From assembly GCF_014651775.1 (NCBI RefSeq), contig NZ_BMXN01000004.1, positions 185,454-249,453 on the forward strand: a stretch of DNA of 64,000 nt, read 5' to 3'. Position 1 is the stretch's first letter. Each line of letters opens with the position of its first letter. A program made the translations under genes and the position numbers. This DNA comes from Vreelandella hamiltonii. GTDB lineage: Bacteria > Pseudomonadota > Gammaproteobacteria > Pseudomonadales > Halomonadaceae. Shown piece after piece: positions 1 to 7,299 of this stretch. The notes under the pieces were generated by a model, which was given only the letters and a program-made list of their open reading frames with translations, was not told the origin of the DNA and ran no database searches.

Positions 1-222
1 GACCGCGGTTTGTTTGCTCCCTTGAACACGCCTCCTGAGCGTCTTGACGTCATTGCCACCGCCTTCCGTCAGGCGCTGGAAGCGCCTGACCTGGCACGTC
101 GCTTGATGGACACCCACGGCTCTCTGGTGGACTTTCGCCCGCTGGAGGCCTATGGGCAGTATCTGGATGAGCAGTATCAACAGTTGGAAAGCCTGACCCA
201 GCGGTTAGCGTTCGAGCGCTAG
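1..222 (+). CDS. TctC/Bug-family tricarboxylate transporter receptor, C-terminal fragment
   Basis: The reading frame is open from the first base and encodes the last 73 or so residues of a protein whose start lies outside the window. The pattern GLFAPLNTPPERLDVIATAF, followed by a short helix with APDLARRL and a final aromatic-rich helix, is the usual C-terminus of TctC/Bug periplasmic solute receptors of tripartite tricarboxylate transporters. These bind small carboxylates in the periplasm and deliver them to a TctA/TctB permease. No permease gene follows in this window; the next gene is a c-di-GMP protein 30 bp downstream. The substrate cannot be told from the fragment. Confidence 0.75.
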   Translation, partial: DRGLFAPLNTPPERLDVIATAFRQALEAPDLARRLMDTHGSLVDFRPLEAYGQYLDEQYQQLESLTQRLAFER

Positions 223-252
223 CCAGACCATCGACCGGAGCCACCACGTCTA

Positions 253-3200
253 ATGCCCTTGAATACTCGTGATTTAGCCGCCGAGACGCTACTGCTGCTG
301 GTCTCGGCGACGCTCCTGTGCATGGGAGCGACCAGCCTGTTGGTGGGGCTGGTGCTGCCACAAGTGGTATTCGGCCCGATGCTGGTGCCGGATGCCGCGC
401 TGGCGACGCTGCTGATCGGCGTCAGCCTGCTGGCCACGCTGTGCCGATGGCGCGTGCTGAGGCTGGCAAGTGCCGGAGGCTTGACGGCGCTGCTGCTGTA
501 CACCTTGCTGCACAACCTGATGGCGCAGGGCGTCAGCGAATCGTGGGTCACTGGGCAACCGCGCATGACCAGTTTGGCGGCGGTGGTGTTGCTGATGATC
601 AATGTCTGCCTATGGCGTGGTGTGGAAGGGGCGGCAAAAAAGCGCTGGTGGCGCGCGGCAGGAATAGGTTTGCTGCTGTTTGGCGGCGTGGTGGTGCTCC
701 AGCTATGGCGTCCTCAGGCAAACCAGGCGACGCTCTTTACCTCCTCGCCTCTGGCGGTGCTGGTGTTCATCGTGCTGTTGGGGGCTGCGCTGTTGGTGGC
801 CGGCTGGCGGCAGCGTCATGAGCGGCTCAGCCCGGGCCGCTTGACCGTGGTGGTCGGGTTGGCAGGTGTGTTGGCCAGTAGTCTGGCGTGGTTGCTGCTG
901 AGCATGCATCAGCGCTCCTCGGCCGAGTTGCAGGCCAGTTACCTGCTGGATAATGTGCAGCTCAACGCCGAACAGGCCATGTCGGAACGGCTAAAGCTGA
1001 TGCAGCGCATGGCTGAGCGCCTGGACGGGGTGACAGGCGCGCAGCGTGAGCGGTTGCTGGCACAAGATGCCCAGAACTATTTTCGCGATACGCTCAGCCT
1101 GCATGCCATGGCACTGAGGGAGGAGACGGGGGCGCTGCGGTGGTCGCAAGGGCGCAGGCAACGCAGTGATGGCTGGCTGCTGGAGCAGCTGGCCATGCCT
1201 GCGGTACAGGCCTGGATGAACATTCCGTTCGAACGCCCTCGGTTACTGATCCCGGACAGCCGTCAGCCCAGCCAGATATTGATGGCCGTACCCATTCCTG
1301 GCCAGCCCGAGCAGCTGCTGGCCTCGTTGCATCTGGGCGAGCTGCTGGGCAACGAGCTGCGGCTGGCGCTGGGGCCTTTTCATGTGGACGTCAGCCGGGC
1401 GGACCAACGGCTGATTCGGCTGCACCCTTCCGGGTTCACGGTCGATGATGGCGAAGCCTCCACGCTGATGCTGGCATCTCGGCATATGGGGTTGCCGGGG
1501 GGGATCAACCTCATGCTGAGCGCCTATCCCGGCCAACACTACAACTGGGCACTGTTGGGCGTGATGCCGCTGAGCGTCACGCTGGGTGGGCTGGTGATGA
1601 GCTGGCTGCTGGCGTTCAGCGTGGGGCTGATGAGGGCAAGCGTCACCCGGGCCAAAGAGCTGGCCGAAGCGCGCCACTCCCTGGCCGACAGCGAGCAGCG
1701 CTATCGTTCGCTGTTTGCGCACCACCCCGATGCCATTTTTGCCGTGGATCCCGAAGGGCGTTTCATCGAAGCGAACGCAACCTGCGGGCGTGTGACCGGC
1801 ATTCCTCGGGAAGAGGTCTTGCAGCGTCACTTTGCCAACTTTATCGACCCTGACGACGTCACGCATGTGGCGCAACAGTTTCAGCAGGTGCTGGGCGGTG
1901 AAATCGCGCGCTTCGAAGTCTCGCTGCGCCACCGTGATGGCCAGCAGCGCTTGCTGGATGTGATCGGTATTCCGATCACGGTCAATGGTCGAGTCGACGG
2001 AGTGTACGGCATTGCACAGGACGTCACCGCAAGCCGCGCCCAGCAGACTCGTCTGCGCATTCTGGAGCGCAGCGTGGAAGCCAGCGTGAACGGCGTGCTG
2101 ATTGCCGATGCCCGCGCACCGGATTTGCCGATCATCTACGCCAATCGTGCGTTTAGCGTGATGACCGGCTACTCGCTGGAAGACGTCATTGGTCGGAACT
2201 GTCGTTTTCTGCAAGGGCCGGAGAGCGACCCGGACATGGTGGAGGCGCTGCGCTGCGGCCTCCAGAACCAGCGAGAGACCCACGTCACGCTGTGCAATTA
2301 TCGCAAGGATGGTACGCCGTTCTGGAACGACCTCTACGTCGCACCGGTGCGGGGCCAGGATGGCGGGGTGACCCATTTCGTCGGCGTTCAGCACGATATT
2401 TCCAAGCACAAGGCCTACGAAGCTCGCCTGGCCTATCATGCCACCCATGACGACCTGACTCGCTTGCCTAACCGCATGCATTTCGAAGAAGCCCTGCAGG
2501 CACAGTTTGCCCAGGCACAGCTGGGGGGGCACGCCATCAGCGTGCTGTTCGTGGATCTGGACGATTTCAAGCCGATCAACGACAGCCTGGGGCATGCCGT
2601 GGGTGATCAGGTATTGATCGAAGTAGGCCAGCGGCTGAAGGCGGCACTGCGCCAGGAAGATACGGTGGCCCGCTTGGGCGGTGACGAGTTCGTGCTGCTG
2701 ATTTCGTCGGTCAGTGACGAAAAGCAGGTGATCGACATCGTCGAGCGCCTGTTGCCCGCCTTGGCTCGCCCTTACTGCATCGATGGCCACGAGCTGTACC
2801 TGACGGCCAGTGTCGGCATCGCCATCAGTGGGCCGACCACACCCCAGCCACAAAGCTTGATTCAGCAGGCAGACATGGCGATGTACAAGGCCAAGCAGCA
2901 AGGGCGCAATGCGTATGCCTGGTTCAGTAACGACATCAACGAACTGGCCAGCGAGCGCGTCATCCTGCGCAACGATTTGCAGGAAGCCATCGATCATCAA
3001 AACTTCGAGCTGCACTATCAGCCACTGTTCGACGGCGCCGGCAACATCGTCAGCGTAGAAGCCCTGGTACGTTGGCGGCACCCCGTGAAAGGCTATATTT
3101 CTCCGGCGCGTTTCATTCCGCTGGCCGAGGCAACGGGGCAGATCGTGCCCATCAGCGAGTGGGTCCTGCAGCGTGCCTGTACCGACATGCTGAGCCTGCA

Positions 3201-3738
3201 GCAAAAGGGGTTGGGAAGCCTGAAGGTGGCGGTCAATCTCTCGCCTTTGCAGTTTCATCGCGCAAGCTTTCTGGCGACGCTGCGCCAGACGCTCTCATCG
3301 ACCGGTCTTCCTGCCGAGCAGCTGACGCTGGAACTGACCGAAGGCATCCTGATGAACAACACCGAGGCGGCGATTGGCATTCTGCATGCGCTGCGCAGCA
3401 TGCAGGTGAGCGTCGCCATTGATGACTTCGGCACCGGCTACTCGAGCTTGAGCTATCTGAAACACCTGCCCATCAGCACCATCAAGATCGATCGCAGCTT
3501 CATCAACGAGCTGATTCACAGCGATGACGATGCCGCCATCGTGCAGGGCATCATTTCCATGGCCCACCATTTGGGGCTTGGCGTGGTGGCCGAAGGGGTC
3601 GAGAATGACGCCCAGCACCAACGTTTGATGACTTACCGCTGTGACATGTTCCAGGGCTTCGGGTTGGCCAAACCCATGCCGCTGGCGGAGCTCGAAAACA
3701 TCATGGCGGCATTCACGGCTTCGACCACCTCTGGCTGA
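253..3738 (+). CDS. Membrane LOV-PAS GGDEF-EAL c-di-GMP protein, putative blue-light receptor
   Basis: This 1161-residue protein probably makes and/or degrades c-di-GMP at the inner membrane. It has about seven hydrophobic helices (residues 10-215), an extracytoplasmic region (about 220-430), another membrane helix (about 433-462), a PAS domain (about 479-590), a second PAS of LOV type (about 598-717), GGDEF (about 735-895) and EAL (about 910-1150). The LOV domain carries GRNCRFLQG with the flavin-adduct cysteine at residue 650, then NYRKDG, FWN and a terminal GVQ glutamine, all hallmarks of FMN-binding LOV domains. The GGDEF motif (809-813) is intact. RQED sits five residues before it, as in the inhibitory RxxD site. 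The EAL motif (936-938), DDFGTGYSS and EGVE are present. Both enzymatic halves therefore look competent. Light sensing is inferred from the motif. Confidence 0.93.
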   Translation: MPLNTRDLAAETLLLLVSATLLCMGATSLLVGLVLPQVVFGPMLVPDAALATLLIGVSLLATLCRWRVLRLASAGGLTALLLYTLLHNLMAQGVSESWVTGQPRMTSLAAVVLLMINVCLWRGVEGAAKKRWWRAAGIGLLLFGGVVVLQLWRPQANQATLFTSSPLAVLVFIVLLGAALLVAGWRQRHERLSPGRLTVVVGLAGVLASSLAWLLLSMHQRSSAELQASYLLDNVQLNAEQAMSERLKLMQRMAERLDGVTGAQRERLLAQDAQNYFRDTLSLHAMALREETGALRWSQGRRQRSDGWLLEQLAMPAVQAWMNIPFERPRLLIPDSRQPSQILMAVPIPGQPEQLLASLHLGELLGNELRLALGPFHVDVSRADQRLIRLHPSGFTVDDGEASTLMLASRHMGLPGGINLMLSAYPGQHYNWALLGVMPLSVTLGGLVMSWLLAFSVGLMRASVTRAKELAEARHSLADSEQRYRSLFAHHPDAIFAVDPEGRFIEANATCGRVTGIPREEVLQRHFANFIDPDDVTHVAQQFQQVLGGEIARFEVSLRHRDGQQRLLDVIGIPITVNGRVDGVYGIAQDVTASRAQQTRLRILERSVEASVNGVLIADARAPDLPIIYANRAFSVMTGYSLEDVIGRNCRFLQGPESDPDMVEALRCGLQNQRETHVTLCNYRKDGTPFWNDLYVAPVRGQDGGVTHFVGVQHDISKHKAYEARLAYHATHDDLTRLPNRMHFEEALQAQFAQAQLGGHAISVLFVDLDDFKPINDSLGHAVGDQVLIEVGQRLKAALRQEDTVARLGGDEFVLLISSVSDEKQVIDIVERLLPALARPYCIDGHELYLTASVGIAISGPTTPQPQSLIQQADMAMYKAKQQGRNAYAWFSNDINELASERVILRNDLQEAIDHQNFELHYQPLFDGAGNIVSVEALVRWRHPVKGYISPARFIPLAEATGQIVPISEWVLQRACTDMLSLQQKGLGSLKVAVNLSPLQFHRASFLATLRQTLSSTGLPAEQLTLELTEGILMNNTEAAIGILHALRSMQVSVAIDDFGTGYSSLSYLKHLPISTIKIDRSFINELIHSDDDAAIVQGIISMAHHLGLGVVAEGVENDAQHQRLMTYRCDMFQGFGLAKPMPLAELENIMAAFTASTTSG

Positions 3739-3747
3739 CGAGAAAAC

Positions 3748-4035
3748 ATGGCGTTGACCACCACGACCTGGTACCTGTATCTGCTGGAGTGTCGCCGAGG
3801 CACCTATGTGGGCATCACGAATGATTTGACGAAGCGCTACCAGGCCCACCGAACCGGCAAGGGCGCGCGCTATACCCGTGCGCACCCGCCCACGGCGCTC
3901 TTGGGGGCGCAGCCGTTTCCTGATCGCGCCACGGCCAGCCAGGCCGAGTACCGCTTGAAACAGCGCACCCCGGATCAAAAGCGCCACTGGGCCCGCCAAT
4001 GGCCGGTCGAAGGGTGGCACCCGGAAAGCGAGTAA
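3748..4035 (+). CDS. GIY-YIG nuclease superfamily protein (UPF0213/YhbQ type)
   Basis: This 95-residue single-domain protein starts WYLYLLECRRGTYVGITNDL, the YhbQ version of the GIY-YIG motif: YLYLLEC for the first strand and TYVGIT for the second. A conserved Arg (KRYQAHRTGKGARYT) and a C-terminal Glu/Lys-rich helix (QAEYRLKQRT) follow. Family members are small DNA-binding or structure-specific nuclease-like proteins; E. coli YhbQ has been linked to DNA cleavage, but the cellular role is not settled. It begins 9 bp after the LOV-GGDEF-EAL stop and ends 25 bp before the deacetylase-like gene, so it may be co-transcribed with both. A cytoplasmic location is expected because there is no signal sequence. 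Confidence 0.88.
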   Translation: MALTTTTWYLYLLECRRGTYVGITNDLTKRYQAHRTGKGARYTRAHPPTALLGAQPFPDRATASQAEYRLKQRTPDQKRHWARQWPVEGWHPESE

Positions 4036-4060
4036 ACACACCATGGCAACAGGAGCCTTC

Positions 4061-5095
4061 ATGCGTACGTTTTTTTCCGAGGATAGTCGTCTGCGTCAGG
4101 CGCGCAGTGAACTGCACGATGGCACGTTGGTCAGCCCCTTCGAGTGCCCGGAGCGCATGGATCTCGTGCTGGCGGCGCTGGCGCAGGCCAATATCGAGGT
4201 GCAGGCACCGCAGGCCTATGGGCTCGACCCCGTGCTGGCGGTGCACGATGCAGACTACGTGGCGTTCCTGGAAGGCTGCTGGCAGGCATGGCAGGCCGCC
4301 GGTCATGAAGGCGAGGCCATTCCCAATATCTGGCCAGCGCGGACCCTGCGCGGCGACCGCATACCGAGTTCGGTGAGCGGCCAACTGGGCTACTATGCGC
4401 TGGCCGCCGAAACCTCGATCAGCGAGGGGACGTTTGCGGCGGCCATGGCCAGCAAGGACACTGCGCTGGCTGCCGTGGAGCATACGCTGGCCACCGGCGA
4501 GCCCAGCTTTGGGCTGTGCCGCCCGCCTGGCCATCATGCAGCCTTCGATCAGTTCGGTGGCTACTGCTTCTTCAACAATGCCGCCATTGCTGCCCAGCGG
4601 GCCCTGGCCAGCGGCATGCATCGCGTGGCCGTGCTGGACGTGGACTTTCATCACGGCAACGGTACCCAGCAGATTTTCTACCAGCGTGACGATGTGCTGT
4701 TCGCTTCCCTGCATGGCGACCCCGACGTGACCTTTCCCTACTTTTCCGGCTATGCCGACGAAACGGGGGAAGGCAAGGGCGAGGGCTACACGCTGAACTA
4801 CCCGCTGCCGCCCGGTACGTCGGTGGCGCGGTGGATGGCGGCGTTGGACGATGCCTTGACCCGGATTGCCCAGGCCGAGTGTGAGCTGGTGGTTGTGTCG
4901 CTGGGCGTGGACATCTTCGAAGGCGACCCGATCAGCGCTTTTACCTTCCAGCACGCCGACTTTACGGCCCTTGGCCAGCGGCTGGCCCAGTGTGGTTTGT
5001 CCTGCGTCTTTTTACTGGAAGGGGGCTATGCAGTGGGAGATATCGGTGTCAATGTGGTGAATGTCTTGCAGGGCTTTGGTGCGGGTGCGAGATGA
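4061..5095 (+). CDS. Histone deacetylase-like amidohydrolase, likely acetylpolyamine deacetylase
   Basis: This zinc-dependent amidohydrolase of the arginase/deacetylase fold has 344 residues from the preferred ATG, which has AGGAG six bases upstream; an in-frame ATG 18 bp earlier lacks a good ribosome site. Family signatures are RPPGHHA, GGYCFFNNAAIAA, VLDVDFHHGNGTQ (His197/His198 beside a metal-ligand Asp), SLGVDIFEGDP for the second metal Asp, and LLEGGY with the catalytic Tyr. The GYCFFNNAAIAA/HHGNGTQ versions and the inserted loop resemble bacterial acetylpolyamine amidohydrolases (AphA/APAH), which deacetylate acetylputrescine or acetylcadaverine. That substrate is inferred. No polyamine transporter or oxidase lies next to it. 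Confidence 0.88.
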   Translation: MRTFFSEDSRLRQARSELHDGTLVSPFECPERMDLVLAALAQANIEVQAPQAYGLDPVLAVHDADYVAFLEGCWQAWQAAGHEGEAIPNIWPARTLRGDRIPSSVSGQLGYYALAAETSISEGTFAAAMASKDTALAAVEHTLATGEPSFGLCRPPGHHAAFDQFGGYCFFNNAAIAAQRALASGMHRVAVLDVDFHHGNGTQQIFYQRDDVLFASLHGDPDVTFPYFSGYADETGEGKGEGYTLNYPLPPGTSVARWMAALDDALTRIAQAECELVVVSLGVDIFEGDPISAFTFQHADFTALGQRLAQCGLSCVFLLEGGYAVGDIGVNVVNVLQGFGAGAR

Positions 5096-5158
5096 CAACG
5101 GCACCAAATTCGGGCAGTCTTACGCCTTTTAGCCTATCGATGATGGCGGGAGCGTGTC

Positions 5159-5587
5159 GTGGCAGTCTACGGCGGAATACAGGCACATGAAGTGGAGCGT
5201 TGGCTGAATGCCCTCACCAACGCGGCCTATGACCGACGCTGCCCGCTCTCCCAAGTGCATGGCGGCAATGCCCGTGCACGCATTGCGCGTCAGGACCTCA
5301 TTTATTTGGCCACCTCGTTTCGCAGCGGTGAACGCACTCGCGACGCCGTCGCCGATGGTTTGAGCCGCTGGTGCCAGCACTACCTCAGCGAAGCAGAGTG
5401 GTACGTGCTGGTGGGCGGTCGCAAGCCGCCCTCCTCGAACGTTACCAGCACTGCACCTCTCGCGGGTCAGCCCCGTGATGCCCTGACCGGTAGCGAGCCT
5501 GCCGCCCCTTCCATAGATGATGCCTCCTTGGAAGATCCCTTCGTGGACGACGCGCTAGACGCGCTTTATCAACACCGGGTGGGTTAA
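5159..5587 (+). CDS. Conserved hypothetical protein, 142 residues
   Basis: I do not recognise this protein. It is cytoplasmic in appearance, with no signal or membrane segment. The first about 95 residues look folded (helices with EVERWLNALTNAAYDRRCPL and DAVADGLSRWCQHYL). The last about 45 residues are rich in Pro, Ala, Ser and Asp and end in an acidic helix (DPFVDDALDALYQ). The GTG start is chosen because GGGAG lies about eight bases upstream and no ATG is in frame nearby. It sits 63 bp after the deacetylase gene and 32 bp before the FAN1-like gene, but a promoter seems to separate it from the latter. Confidence 0.6.
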   Translation: MAVYGGIQAHEVERWLNALTNAAYDRRCPLSQVHGGNARARIARQDLIYLATSFRSGERTRDAVADGLSRWCQHYLSEAEWYVLVGGRKPPSSNVTSTAPLAGQPRDALTGSEPAAPSIDDASLEDPFVDDALDALYQHRVG

Positions 5588-5613
5588 CCCACGCCATCCA
5601 GCGCTGTTACAAT
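5584..5613 (+). promoter_or_regulatory. Putative sigma-70 promoter of the FAN1-like nuclease, leaderless
   Basis: TTAACC (5584-5589), an 18-bp spacer and TACAAT (5608-5613) resemble sigma-70 -35 and -10 boxes. Transcription would begin about seven bases past the -10, which is the A of the ATG at 5620. No Shine-Dalgarno sequence precedes that ATG. The -35 box lies in a perfect 14-bp palindrome (5579-5592) that overlaps the stop codon of the preceding gene. Confidence 0.4.
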
Positions 5614-5619
5614 GGATGC

Positions 5620-7299
5620 ATGAACAGTGCTCATGCCGTTTCGGCCACCGCCTCCCTCGATGACCCTTTTTACTACCTGGCGAACTTCCGCTTCGTGGTC
5701 GATTGGGTGCAGTCGCGTCACGGCGATTTGCTGAGTGCCGAGGAGCATCACGCCCTCCAGCAATGGTCACAGCTGCCGCGCGCTGCTCAAGCGCTGCTGG
5801 TACGCATGGTGATGCGCAAAGGCGAGCTGTTCCGCATCGATAAGCTCAGCTACCCCGAGATTGGCGACACCCGGCAGGCACTGGCCCCGCTACTGGCCCA
5901 GGGGTGGGTCGACGAGACGCCGTCGTTGAGCATCGAGGCGCTATTTCGGCTGCTGCGCCTCAGCGAGCTGCGCGACGCCCTGCAACCGATGATCCTTGAG
6001 CTGGGCATCGCCCCCAGGGCGACCAAACGCGAACTTCAGGCGGCACTGACACCAGAGCTTGCCGAGGCACGCCCGCTGCAGCAGTGGTGGCCAGAGGCCA
6101 CCACGAACATCGTGCGCCTCGACATCATGGCGCTATGCGACCGCCTGCGGCTGATGTTCTTTGGCAACCTGCGCCAGGACTGGGCCGAATTCGTGCTCAC
6201 CGAGCTTGGCTTGCAGCGTTTCGAACAGCTTCCGCTCTCTTCGGATTCGCGTGCATTTCAGCGCCGCGAAGAGGTCGATACCTATCTCACGCTGCACCGC
6301 CTGCGCGAGCGCCTGGAGAGCGGAGAGGCGCCGGGAGTGCTCGCCACGGACGTGCCCGCTGCCTTCGGCAACCGCTGGCTGGACGCCCGCCGCTCGCGGC
6401 TGCTGCTGACCCTGGGGCACACGGCAGAGCGCAGCGGTGAGGCGGCCCTGGCCCTGGCGCTGTATGCCGAGTCCAGCAACAGCGAAGCGCGCATTCGTCG
6501 ACTGCGAGTGCTGGAGCGCCTGGGCCGCTATCAGGAGGCTTACGCACTTGCCGAGGCGTCGCTCGATCAGGCAGGCGAGAGCGAAGCCCAGGCGCTGGGA
6601 CGCCTGCTGCCACGCCTGACGCGCAAGTTGAATTTGCCCGCCCCACCGGCCGCCAAAGCCGTCGATGCCCCCACTTACGTGCTGGAGCTGCCCGGGCCGC
6701 AGCCGGTGGAGCGCGCCGTTGCCGAGCACTTATCCACCGCCAGTGCGCCGGTCTTCTATGTGGAAAACGGCCTGATCACGGGGCTGTTCGGCCTGCTGCT
6801 CTGGCCAGTCATTTTCAAGCCGCTGCCGGGAGCGTTCTTTCACCCGTTCCACAGCGGGCCTGCGGACCTCTATCGCGAAGACTTCGTGGGCCAGCGCCAG
6901 GCAGAGATCGACGCCTGCCTGGCGCAGCTGGAGGATGGCCGCTACCGCGCGACGATTCTGGCCACCTGGCAGGACAAGCAGGGGCTTGCTTCCCCCTTCG
7001 TGCATTGGGGAGTGCTGAGCGAACCGCTGGTCACCATGGCGCTTGACTGCCTGCCCGCTGCGCACCTGCGCGGCTGTTTTACCCGCCTGCTGGGGGACCT
7101 CAAGCACAATCGCGCAGGCCTGCCGGACCTCATTCAGCTGATGCCGGAAGCAGCAGATGGCGAGCCGCGCTATCGGATGATCGAGGTCAAAGGGCCGGGG
7201 GATCGTCTGCAGGATAACCAGCGTCGCTGGATCGACTTCTTCTGCCGCCAGGGAATGCCCGTCGAGGTTTGCCACGTGCGCTGGCAGCCCGACCCATGA
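5620..7299 (+). CDS. VRR-NUC domain nuclease, bacterial FAN1-like
   Basis: This 559-residue protein ends in a VRR-NUC nuclease domain. GLPDLI with Asp503 and MIEVKGPGDRLQDNQ with Glu522 and Lys524 form the PD-(D/E)XK-type metal site, and the closing QRRWIDFF helix matches the family. The long N-terminal part (about residues 1-380) is helical, with a SAP-like/winged-helix region and TPR-like helices (ALALALYAESSNSEARIRRL), as in FAN1. Bacterial FAN1 proteins cut branched DNA and help unhook interstrand crosslinks. The stop codon overlaps the start of a DinG/XPD-like helicase gene (ATGA), so the two are translated together and probably act together. Start: the ATG at 5620 lacks a ribosome site and may be leaderless. 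Confidence 0.88.
   Translation: MNSAHAVSATASLDDPFYYLANFRFVVDWVQSRHGDLLSAEEHHALQQWSQLPRAAQALLVRMVMRKGELFRIDKLSYPEIGDTRQALAPLLAQGWVDETPSLSIEALFRLLRLSELRDALQPMILELGIAPRATKRELQAALTPELAEARPLQQWWPEATTNIVRLDIMALCDRLRLMFFGNLRQDWAEFVLTELGLQRFEQLPLSSDSRAFQRREEVDTYLTLHRLRERLESGEAPGVLATDVPAAFGNRWLDARRSRLLLTLGHTAERSGEAALALALYAESSNSEARIRRLRVLERLGRYQEAYALAEASLDQAGESEAQALGRLLPRLTRKLNLPAPPAAKAVDAPTYVLELPGPQPVERAVAEHLSTASAPVFYVENGLITGLFGLLLWPVIFKPLPGAFFHPFHSGPADLYREDFVGQRQAEIDACLAQLEDGRYRATILATWQDKQGLASPFVHWGVLSEPLVTMALDCLPAAHLRGCFTRLLGDLKHNRAGLPDLIQLMPEAADGEPRYRMIEVKGPGDRLQDNQRRWIDFFCRQGMPVEVCHVRWQPDP

Noticed and set aside
1243..3258. Long minus-strand open frame (671 codons) opposite the LOV-GGDEF-EAL gene
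   Set aside because: It is antisense to well-conserved domain motifs on the plus strand, with His/Gln-rich low-complexity translation typical of a shadow frame in high-GC DNA.
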